From: Nitrospira sp. MA-1
GTDB taxonomy: Bacteria; Nitrospirota; Nitrospiria; Nitrospirales; UBA8639
Reading direction: 5' to 3'
Length of the DNA stretch: 64,000 nt
NCBI GenBank assembly: GCA_032139905.1
Contig: JAQJDB010000006.1
Location: forward strand, 434,001 to 498,000
Made by a program: the position numbers and the translations under genes. The notes under the pieces were generated by a model, which saw only the letters and a list, made by a program, of their open reading frames with translations, ran no database searches and had not been told where the DNA came from. Shown piece by piece: positions 57,381-64,000 of the stretch. Numbering within the stretch: the first letter of the stretch is position 1; each line of letters begins with the position of its first letter.

Positions 57381-57680
57381 ATGGGACTGCATCATCCACC
57401 GCATCCGGGCCGCTCGATCAGGAGGGACTGCCTTGAAGCCCTCGGATTGACGGTTACGGATGGAGCCAAAATATTGGGGATTACCCGGCATATGTTGTCG
57501 AGGATTATCAATGGGCAGGCCGGCGTTTCACCGGAAATGGCCGTGCGGTTGGAAAAGGCTTTTGGCGGAACAGCGCAAAGCTGGTTAGCACTTCAGCAAG
57601 CGTATGAACTCGCACAGGTAGAACGGGGGAAAATCAAAGTTCGTTCGGTAGCTTCGGTCCGGGAAGAAGCAAGGGTGTAG
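57381..57680 (+). CDS. higA: HigA antitoxin (XRE-family DNA-binding protein)
   Basis: A 99-residue protein starting HHPPHPGRSIRRDCLEALGL, the HigA signature, with a helix-turn-helix (VTDGAKILGITRHMLSRIING) and FGGTAQSWLALQQAYEL. It neutralises HigB and represses the operon. AAAGGAG six bases before ATG 57381 fixes the start over a TTG at 57354. Confidence 0.93.
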   Translation: MGLHHPPHPGRSIRRDCLEALGLTVTDGAKILGITRHMLSRIINGQAGVSPEMAVRLEKAFGGTAQSWLALQQAYELAQVERGKIKVRSVASVREEARV

Positions 57681-57815
57681 GGAAAATCGTTTTATGGTGT
57701 GGAAATGAGTGGTATTCCCCTGTTTTCACGGACAGGTTAAAGAAGACTGTTGAGCATGTTGCTCCATAAAGTTTCGTGGGGCCAGCCCCTGCTTGGTTCT
57801 CCGATCGTAGTTTTC

Positions 57816-58247
57816 CTATTCGCTTTCGCAATTTTTGCTGCCCTTGGAACTTCCGTCTGATTCGATTATTGATTTGGAAGAAATTTTATTTTCACTCATA
57901 TCCTGTTCATGTTTTAGCCTTGCAATTTTTTCCCAATTTTCTAGGAGCTTTTCAGCCTTAAATTCGTTTTCATGTTCCAACCTTTCATAATTATTTTGTA
58001 GGTCCCATATACGATTAACAAGATGGTCAATGAGGTTAAGAGCGACGTGGAGCTTGGGATTGTCGCACTTCTCCCCTTCAGGGGTACTTAGAAAATAATT
58101 AAGTGCATACTCAAATGACTCATCAAAGGCTTGCTTTCGGCCTTCTTCAAAGGCAAACAATAATCCATCATGTTCAATGTCGCTCGGATGAAATGTTAGC
58201 CGTCGTAGCGTTTTGTGTGTGTCGTCCTTTCGGTGAAAATTTCCCAT
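57816..58247 (-). CDS. Small coiled-coil protein, unknown function
   Basis: A 143-residue protein. The frame stays open upstream to 58520, but AAGGAGG seven bases before the ATG at 58247 marks the start and removes an odd hydrophobic extension. Residues of about 70-125 (LIDHLVNRIWDLQNNYERL to LKHEQDM) look like a coiled coil; the tail is Ser/Lys/Glu-rich. No family recognised. It lies between higBA and the transposase remnant and is AT-rich. Confidence 0.6.
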   Translation of the reverse strand: MGNFHRKDDTHKTLRRLTFHPSDIEHDGLLFAFEEGRKQAFDESFEYALNYFLSTPEGEKCDNPKLHVALNLIDHLVNRIWDLQNNYERLEHENEFKAEKLLENWEKIARLKHEQDMSENKISSKSIIESDGSSKGSKNCESE

Positions 58248-58563
58248 GTGCAGCCCTCCTTTTGCTATTGGAATTTCTTTTGCCCGTTTGGGAAAAGTGG
58301 GAGACTTTTGCATTTCTCCCCAACCCGGAAACCCCATGCTACACTGATAAATCGGGGTGTTTTCATTATTAGGTGGGAGACTTTTCCCTTCATCTATGGT
58401 CAACCCTCCCACAAGAACCACTATCATTATAAAGGGAAAAATCGCACCGCCACCAAAGGAATAGGTCTTTTTTAAAGCTGCTGGGAGTTCCGTTGCCTCA
58501 ATAGTAATCCCTGCGATCAATTATATCCCAAGACAATTTAATATTCCTGTCTCTTACAACGGC

Positions 58564-59131
58564 GCATGAGGCGTATCCGTGGAGCAGCCATACGATGTAT
58601 TTCGAGGCAAGGCGGCTCCGCCCTGGCTTTTCGTCCAGGTAGTCTTGGCGGGGTTTGGGAGCGCACCGACTTCCAGGGGTTTGTCTTAGAGGGGAATGAG
58701 GAGGCGATTGAAGCCTTTTACGCTGCCGATCGTTAATCCCCGGTGCTGGGCAGTGAGGCGATTCGCTGGGGACTTCTTCTGACCATGGGGAAGCTCTCCC
58801 AGGAACATGCCCGACGTGCCCAAGTGGCGATACGGCCGTTGGTGAGGCGAATCGTGCAGACGGTCGCGAACTTGTACGGTGTGACGGGGGCCTCAGTAAG
58901 AACCTGACGACGGGGGGCGCGGGAGAAGGCAGGAAAGTGGCGCTGTATCCCGTTCCCAGCTCTGTGATTGGCCGTTGCAGGCCACCGCGGCCTATTTTGG
59001 GTTAACCAGTTACGGCGGGGTTAGCTGGGCTGGCGCCCAAATCCGAGCGAGGCGCTAAACCGAGAAGTCTTTTCGGAAAAAAACTAGAACGAATGAAAAA
59101 CAAATCTTGCAACAACAGACTTGAACCCTAA
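58564..59131 (+). pseudogene. Decayed REP-associated transposase (RAYT/IS200-like), C-terminal part
   Basis: Translating all three plus frames gives consecutive pieces of one RAYT-like protein. They are: HEAYPWSSHTMYFEARRLRPG (first frame), then FQGFVLEGNEEAIEAFY, an in-frame TAA at 58734-58736, VLGSEAIRWG and IVQTVANLYGVTGASV. After further frame changes come GEGRKVALYP, FGLTSYGGVSWAGAQIRAR and KKLERMKNKS to a TAA at 59129-59131. The DnaA-like helix-turn-helix end of RAYT proteins is recognisable. The N-terminal catalytic half (HUH motif and tyrosine) is gone. At least three frame breaks and one stop show it is dead. It abuts the stop of the SEC-C gene. Confidence 0.7.
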
Positions 59132-61449
59132 TTTCGACGAGATTGGATTCTATCTCGGCAACACTTCTTAAACTTCTTAGCGCTACCGCAGATACATGGC
59201 TCATTGGGTCCAGGTAAGCGTTGGCCAGCAATTGGCATCGAATGAATATCTTCCTGAAGTAACTTCTCTAGTTCAGAGTCGTGCTGCCACGGCCAATTGG
59301 TCCAAATAGCAAAGTGGAATGACTTCATAGGATCGGCAAGGTCAAGCCCGAATCCAATGCTTGTGGTTGCGCGTCGCCGATACTTTTCCAAAATAGATCG
59401 CTGATGAGTTGACGCGTAGAGCTGATCAAACTGCATGTTTTTGCAGGCTATCACAGTGATAACGAGATCATTCAGAGTGACGGTATTGCGCATTATCTGC
59501 CCTGGTGCAGGGTTCTGCCTTCGAAATTCAGCCATCATCCGAGCAAGCATATGGAGGTTAGCATCAGATAGTCCTAAGATTGAAAAAGCGATCCATCGTG
59601 CTCCAGGGTCTTCCTTCCTGCCTCGGAGTTCATACAACAGTGCTTTGATTTCCTCGGGCACCTCCAATTCGATAACAGGCGCTTCCGTTCGGGCACCTCG
59701 GCGGTACTCGACCATGAAGTCGAAAGGTTCTTGAAAGCCTTGTAGCCACACAAAGTTGTATTTTCCTTCCTGATTTCGTCCCCACAGGAGATTCGGTTGT
59801 AATCGAGACTTCAAGTACGCCCCAAACAGATCCAACTCGTCAGCTAATAATTCCATGGTTTCTTTCTCAAGCATAATTCTCCGATCCACGTAGTGGAGGA
59901 ATGCATCGGGGCCAGGGCAGAATTCAGTTACAACTTCGAGATCTGCAATGGACATTGCACAGGGGTACTCACGATCCCGGAACAGTCCTAACGAAGCGAC
60001 GGATGCTAAACGGGTAGCTATTTGCGAAAGGTGATGAAGGCTGATGGTGAGAATGTATGACTTTTCGATATCCGCCTTCTTAACGACCAGCTCTTTTCCA
60101 GTGATCTGCTCGATAAATTTTGCGGCATTCGTAGAATCAATGTATCTCGCAGCCCTTCTCGCTTGTTTGAATGCGTCTTCTATATTTGCCTTGAGGTCTG
60201 ACCGTAGTTTAGCGATGTCCCCAAGTTGAGAAGCTAGGCGAAACTGTGCGGCTTTAGCTTCAACTAGAATTAGAAACGGAGGCCAGTGAATAGCAAAGTC
60301 GAGCTCCGTAACGCCTCCCGGTCGATCAGGGTCTGGATATGACAGTTTGCGGTATGTATTAGCCTTTGGGAAAAGACGTCCCATGTATTCAGCTGTCTTT
60401 TGTTCAAGCCAAATTCCTCTTTTGGATGAGTATGGCCCACTGTAGAAAGCCTCTTCAGCTCGTGCGACTTCCTCAAACGCGGTCCACAATTGATCAAGAG
60501 CATTCGACGTGTCACACAGGAGTACCCGGTTTTGTGAGACCACGAAAAGAGGGCGCCTGCTCACGTCTATCGGTGCAATCATCGTCTTTCTCGTCTCATG
60601 TGAACATCCAATCAAGTTGATCAAGGCAAGCCACTCCTCCTCTGATGGTTTTGGCTCAATCTGAATGGTTTCTCTAGATGTCGGGATCTTGTCGGGCGAA
60701 AGCTCCAGCAGCTTCTCTGCGTAACTTGAAAACCCAGCATGTTTTGCCGTTGGGAAGCAGCTAAAAAAAGTCCGTGTTTCGGCCGTTGAGACCTTTCGTT
60801 TTCGCTTGCGAAGCTCCTTCCATAACTTAATGCCTTTTGCATAGGCAGATTGGAGCTGGCTCAGCCATTCATTTGACTGAATCTCCTGAGTCTTGATGAT
60901 CGCGAAAAGTGGCGCACAAGCTCGTGTCGGTCCAATGCCTGCGCGCGCTTTGAACCAAGATTCAAACTGGCCCTGTATGCCAGAGATTTCTTCCTGGGTT
61001 TGATGGGGGTATGCAGACCCTCGTATAACAGCTGTCTTGCGTGCTAACTGTGCTGCGATGGCTTCTGCCTCAGTTGGATGTTCCCCCGGTCCCCGCTCGA
61101 AGGTATGTATCTGCATCGTGGCATTTAGTGCTGCATCCAACGATTCCATTGCGTGGTCTATGTGATTGGGGTGGATAGCTCTATCTTGACTAACACCAAA
61201 TAGAGGAAACAGATGATAGGCGAGGAGTTCACTCTTTACCGACACTGTGCCATGGGTGGATTCCCGAGACGAATCTATAGGAACCATACTGAGCATCACG
61301 AGTAGGTGAATGAATAAAATCTCGGCATCTATTTCCTCGCCTAATCGCACGAGTGTTTGTGTCGCAGTTTCTAGGCGTCTCTTGGCATCTAGTGAAACAG
61401 CAATGAAAGGATCTAGGTTTGACGGAGGTAACTCGTTATGTTCTGTCAC
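59128..61449 (-). CDS. Putative PD-(D/E)XK nuclease with C-terminal SEC-C zinc motif
   Basis: A 773-residue protein. A mid-protein segment fits the PD-(D/E)XK nuclease fold: helix with Glu349 (GIWLEQKTAEYM), Asp384 in GVTELDFAIHWP, Glu397-Ala-Lys399 in LILVEAKAAQF, then Gln429 to Tyr436 (FKQARRAARY). The last 28 residues contain a SEC-C motif, PCICGSAKKFKKCC, with Cys752, Cys754, Cys763 and Cys764 to bind zinc. The first 340 and the 450-740 segments are helical and unassigned. The neighbours (higBA, decayed transposase) suggest a defence role, but that is inference. A stand-alone nuclease acting on DNA or RNA is the simplest reading. Confidence 0.72.
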   Translation of the reverse strand: MTEHNELPPSNLDPFIAVSLDAKRRLETATQTLVRLGEEIDAEILFIHLLVMLSMVPIDSSRESTHGTVSVKSELLAYHLFPLFGVSQDRAIHPNHIDHAMESLDAALNATMQIHTFERGPGEHPTEAEAIAAQLARKTAVIRGSAYPHQTQEEISGIQGQFESWFKARAGIGPTRACAPLFAIIKTQEIQSNEWLSQLQSAYAKGIKLWKELRKRKRKVSTAETRTFFSCFPTAKHAGFSSYAEKLLELSPDKIPTSRETIQIEPKPSEEEWLALINLIGCSHETRKTMIAPIDVSRRPLFVVSQNRVLLCDTSNALDQLWTAFEEVARAEEAFYSGPYSSKRGIWLEQKTAEYMGRLFPKANTYRKLSYPDPDRPGGVTELDFAIHWPPFLILVEAKAAQFRLASQLGDIAKLRSDLKANIEDAFKQARRAARYIDSTNAAKFIEQITGKELVVKKADIEKSYILTISLHHLSQIATRLASVASLGLFRDREYPCAMSIADLEVVTEFCPGPDAFLHYVDRRIMLEKETMELLADELDLFGAYLKSRLQPNLLWGRNQEGKYNFVWLQGFQEPFDFMVEYRRGARTEAPVIELEVPEEIKALLYELRGRKEDPGARWIAFSILGLSDANLHMLARMMAEFRRQNPAPGQIMRNTVTLNDLVITVIACKNMQFDQLYASTHQRSILEKYRRRATTSIGFGLDLADPMKSFHFAIWTNWPWQHDSELEKLLQEDIHSMPIAGQRLPGPNEPCICGSAKKFKKCCRDRIQSRRN

Positions 61450-62001
61450 CTGGAATCCATTGGGTGATGAGGTATGGAGACGCTAATGAATGTGGATGGC
61501 TTGGTCAAGTGGTCTGAGCTTAAAAGAAAGGAAAGGAGCACAGTGAACTGATCCGGGTTTGACGGACGCCTCAAAAGGTCGAAACAAAGGGGGCGGGAGT
61601 CATTTTCGAAAAGTCTTGCCATGCCAGCCGCCCACCGCGTACGGTTCTCGTCGTTTGTGTTAGTCTCATCAATTGACGACAGCACGCACCATTCCAGCCT
61701 AGCTGTGATTGCGGTGTTTAAGGCGGTGAAAGGTTTATTGAAGCCACCAACGTCTTCAATGGGCTAATTCCGGCAATCGTAATAGCTGGATTTCCAACCC
61801 GGGTAATCGCCCGAATACGAATTTGGGCAGGCTTGAATGGCTGGCAACGACTCTGCATACCGTTTAGTTCGGCTTTCAATACAAGTTCTGATAACCTATT
61901 CCGGTGTAGCCGTGCCATATGTAAGGCTACGTCATATCCAGACAATCTACGGGTTACCGACTGACGCCGCAGGCATCCGCTCAGAAAGTAAACTATACAG
62001 C
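61450..62001. other. Gene-free stretch between two accessory genes
   Basis: Minus-strand frames at 61446-61685 and 61718-62095 lack ribosome sites and known domains. From 61837 the frame of the following binding protein is open but the added 55 residues do not look like part of that family. I see no tRNA, att site or repeat. Confidence 0.35.
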
Positions 62002-63318
62002 ATGGCACCAGCTTGGGAAAAAAGACCTGGAATAACAATATCGGCCATATTTGCGCTTGCCGTGGTGCTGGGTGCCATGTTTGCCGCATGCACAAACGGG
62101 AGCGGGCAGGATGACATTCTGGAAATTAAGTTCTGGGCTATGGGTCGTGAAGGGGAAATTGTTCCGGAGGTTCTCAAAGAGTTTGAACGCGAGAATCCTG
62201 GGGTTCGCGTCATTGTCCAGCAGATTCCCTGGACCTCGGCTCATGAAAAACTGTTGACGGCTTTTGCCGGAGACGCCCTGCCTGATGTCGCCCAGATGGG
62301 CAATACCTGGATAGCGGAATTTGCTGCGCTTGATGCCGTTGCCGGGCTGGACGAGAGGGCAGGTGCTTCTTCCGTGATTAAGGAAGAGGATTATTTCCCG
62401 GGGATTTGGGCGACGAACGTCGTTGGCGATACCTTGTACGGGGTGCCCTGGTATGTGGATACGCGGCTCCTCTTTTACCGGCAGGATATTCTTAAGGCTT
62501 CTGGAATTGTTCGCCCCCCACGTGACTGGGCTGAATGGATGCAGGCCGCAACGGCCGTGAAGCAACATGTTGGGAAAGACAACTTTGCCTTTTACGTGCC
62601 ACTGAATGAGTATGAGATGCAGGTGTCTCTTGCTCTTCAACAAAGGGTGCCGTTGCTGCGGGACGGAAATCGGTATGGCAATTTTTCCAGTCCTGAGCTG
62701 GTGTCCGCTCTTGATTTTTATCTCGACTTTTTTCGAAAGGGGCTGGCACCACCTTCCAGTGAAACCGACATTGCCAATGTATGGGATGAGTTTGCACGCG
62801 GCCACTTTACCTTCTATCTGACCGGGCCGTGGAATATTGGCGAATTCCGTCGCCGGTTGCCTGCCGATCTGCAGGATGATTGGATGACGGCCATCCTGCC
62901 TGGGCCTTCGGGTCCGGGTGCCTCTACAGCGGGCGGTTCCAGCCTGGTGGTGTTTAAACATTCAGAGCATCAAGATGCAGCATTCCGGCTGATGGAATTT
63001 CTGTCCCGTCCCGAAATCCAGCAACAGTTTTATGAGATCAGCGGGAATCTGCCGCCGCGTCGGTCAAGCTGGCGCGGAGACCGGCTTGAATCAGATCCGT
63101 ACCTCGTGGCCTTCAGGGAACAGCTTGAGCGTGCGCTACCGGCACCGAAAATCCCGGAGTGGGAACGCATCGTGCAGGAATTGCGCATGGTGACGGAGCG
63201 TGCAGTCCATGAGCAATGGACGGCTGAAGAAGTGGCGCGTGAACTGGATAGCCGGATCGATCGCATTTTGGAGAAACGTCGCTGGATGCTGGCGCGGGAT
63301 GGGGGAGACGGGTCGTGA
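62002..63318 (+). CDS. Sugar ABC-transporter substrate-binding lipoprotein (orphan)
   Basis: A 438-residue family 1 extracellular solute-binding protein. It has a signal sequence with lipobox (AMFAACTNG), so it should be lipid-anchored. The mature start LEIKFWAMGREGEIVPEVLKEF, ENPGVRVIVQQIPW, and the segments GVPWYVDTRLLFYR and FTFYLTGPWNIGEF are typical of oligosaccharide-binding proteins. ATG 62002 gives a normal signal peptide, though its ribosome site is weak. No permease or ATPase gene is present; the downstream frame is broken. The gene is GC-richer than the core genome part and is probably acquired. Confidence 0.85.
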   Translation: MAPAWEKRPGITISAIFALAVVLGAMFAACTNGSGQDDILEIKFWAMGREGEIVPEVLKEFERENPGVRVIVQQIPWTSAHEKLLTAFAGDALPDVAQMGNTWIAEFAALDAVAGLDERAGASSVIKEEDYFPGIWATNVVGDTLYGVPWYVDTRLLFYRQDILKASGIVRPPRDWAEWMQAATAVKQHVGKDNFAFYVPLNEYEMQVSLALQQRVPLLRDGNRYGNFSSPELVSALDFYLDFFRKGLAPPSSETDIANVWDEFARGHFTFYLTGPWNIGEFRRRLPADLQDDWMTAILPGPSGPGASTAGGSSLVVFKHSEHQDAAFRLMEFLSRPEIQQQFYEISGNLPPRRSSWRGDRLESDPYLVAFREQLERALPAPKIPEWERIVQELRMVTERAVHEQWTAEEVARELDSRIDRILEKRRWMLARDGGDGS

Positions 63319-63386
63319 AATCGTCTGTGAGAAATCCCACTTGTTTTTTTTTATCGAAAAAGCGCTGGCTGGTGATCGCATCGTAA
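63315..63386 (+). pseudogene. Stub of a possible downstream permease gene
   Basis: GTG at 63315 overlaps the stop of the binding-protein gene, the usual coupling in sugar ABC operons. The frame starts MKSSVRNPT, passes a run of nine T's and ends at TAA 63384-63386 after 23 residues. Beyond it there is only repeat sequence. It may be what is left of a MalF-type permease, but the evidence is only position and the coupled start. Confidence 0.35.
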
Positions 63387-63421
63387 TGATTTCCCTGCTC
63401 TCGTATTCACATGTTTTTCTG

Positions 63422-63605
63422 TGTTGCCGGGTTTCGCCCCTGTTAGGCGAGCCACTTTTGTTTCGGCAAAAGTAGCCAAAACCATGGACGCCCCGTCTGG
63501 CCTCATAAGAGGGGATGGACGCAATTCGGAGGGCGGCCCAACTCGCCTGGCTCAAACAAGGTCCGCCATGAGAGCGTCCCTCCCTTGGGCCAGCCGGCAG
63601 GCGTC
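63422..63605 (+). repeat. Structured intergenic repeat, copy 1
   Basis: Shares with copy 2 the core TGTTGCCGGGTTTCGCCCC. It then has a hairpin of arms 63451-63460 and 63467-63476 around the loop TTTCGG, then CCAAAACCA. It later shares AACTCGCnnnGCTCAAACAA (63540-63559). An outer stem is formed by GACGCC plus TGGCC (63487-63502) with GGCCA plus GGCGTC (63588-63605). The long frames across it have no coding features. Confidence 0.7.
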
Positions 63606-63735
63606 AGGAAGCGGCGAGGGGGCAGGCGGATAAAGAGGCCTTTGGGAATTCATTGGAATCACAATTGGAAAAATGCGTTGTGATGAGACCGCATTGCACT
63701 GGTGGCTGGAAATTTCGTTGCCACCTGGTTTTCTA

Positions 63736-63930
63736 TGTTGCCGGGTTTCGCCCCGGGTGGCGAGGTCCTTTTGTTTCGGCAAAAGGACCCAAAACCAGGT
63801 TGGCCGTGGTGTGGCCCTTCGGGTTCCCTGCGCGGTTCGCCGACTCCGGCGTCGCGCAAACTCGCTACGCTCAAACAATGCGCGACTTTTCTCCGGTGTC
63901 GGCTGCACTGCTCGGCCACACCACAAGGCC
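63736..63930 (+). repeat. Structured intergenic repeat, copy 2
   Basis: Same layout as copy 1. The inner hairpin is a perfect 10-bp stem (63764-63773 with 63780-63789) around the same TTTCGG loop. The module AACTCGCTACGCTCAAACAA is at 63859-63878. The outer stem pairs 63802-63816 with 63914-63930, 15 base pairs with a 2-base bulge. Stem bases differ from copy 1 while pairing is kept at most positions. Confidence 0.7.
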
Positions 63931-64000
63931 AGGAGCGACTGCCTAAACTATGTACCCCTTAATTAAAGTGTCCCAGCTCGCGGAACCTGCCCTGAGTTTT

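Noticed and set aside
61993-62961. A 322-codon minus-strand frame opposite the sugar-binding protein
   Set aside because: The plus strand encodes a clear solute-binding lipoprotein over the same bases; the minus frame has no domain, signal or ribosome site.
63200-63966. Several frames of 70-140 codons at the right end
   Set aside because: They arise from the structured repeats, whose conservation follows base pairing and not a reading frame.

Overview
This window is bacterial chromosome with two characters. Positions 1 to about 51 kb are conserved, of medium GC and dense with housekeeping genes. From about 51 kb to the right edge it looks like accessory DNA. The gene set and order (ccsA-like/hemA/hemC/cobA-hemD/CBS/hemB/ribF/tilS/hpt/ftsH/folP/glmM, a PEP-CTERM protein, a DUF255 protein joined to an aldo/keto reductase, c-type cytochromes) suggest a Nitrospirota bacterium of the Nitrospira type. 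That is inferred from gene content; no 16S rRNA or nitrite oxidoreductase gene is present to confirm it.

Layout. 1-5.2 kb holds envelope or exported proteins: a very large secreted protein that runs off the left edge, a small secreted protein, a PEP-CTERM protein and a lipoprotein. 5.7-10.3 kb holds recG, tRNA-Leu(CAA), an exported protein with a strong terminator, a TusA-like protein and rsmI. 11-25 kb is one long co-directional block. Haem and sirohaem synthesis (ccsA-like, hemA, hemC, cobA-hemD, CBS, hemB) is translationally coupled to ribF, tilS and hpt, followed by ftsH, folP and glmM. 25-36.8 kb holds comEC, a pentapeptide-repeat protein, a ZIP metal transporter with a palindromic upstream site, the 1238-residue DUF255/aldo-keto reductase fusion, a cytochrome c, a J-domain protein, an ArsC-like protein and nadK. 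37-46.4 kb holds clpC, tsaD, hflX, nth, yicC, gmk, rpoZ and coaBC, many with overlapping start and stop codons. 46.8-51 kb holds pyk and, divergently, a 771-residue protein joining a histidine-phosphatase-like domain to a phosphofructokinase domain.

51-64 kb is accessory. It carries a GC-rich SABATH-type carboxyl methyltransferase, two tandem alpha/beta hydrolases (the first has lost its nucleophile serine), a GC-rich unknown gene, a tandem pair of small four-cysteine exported proteins and a higBA toxin-antitoxin pair. It also carries a decayed REP-associated (RAYT-type) transposase, a 773-residue putative PD-(D/E)XK nuclease with a C-terminal SEC-C zinc motif, an orphan sugar-binding lipoprotein whose transport partners are missing, and two copies of a structured intergenic repeat.

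The best candidates for something undescribed are the phosphatase-phosphofructokinase fusion, the SEC-C nuclease beside higBA and the decayed RAYT gene, the active/dead hydrolase pair, and the right-end repeats whose hairpin shows compensatory base changes.
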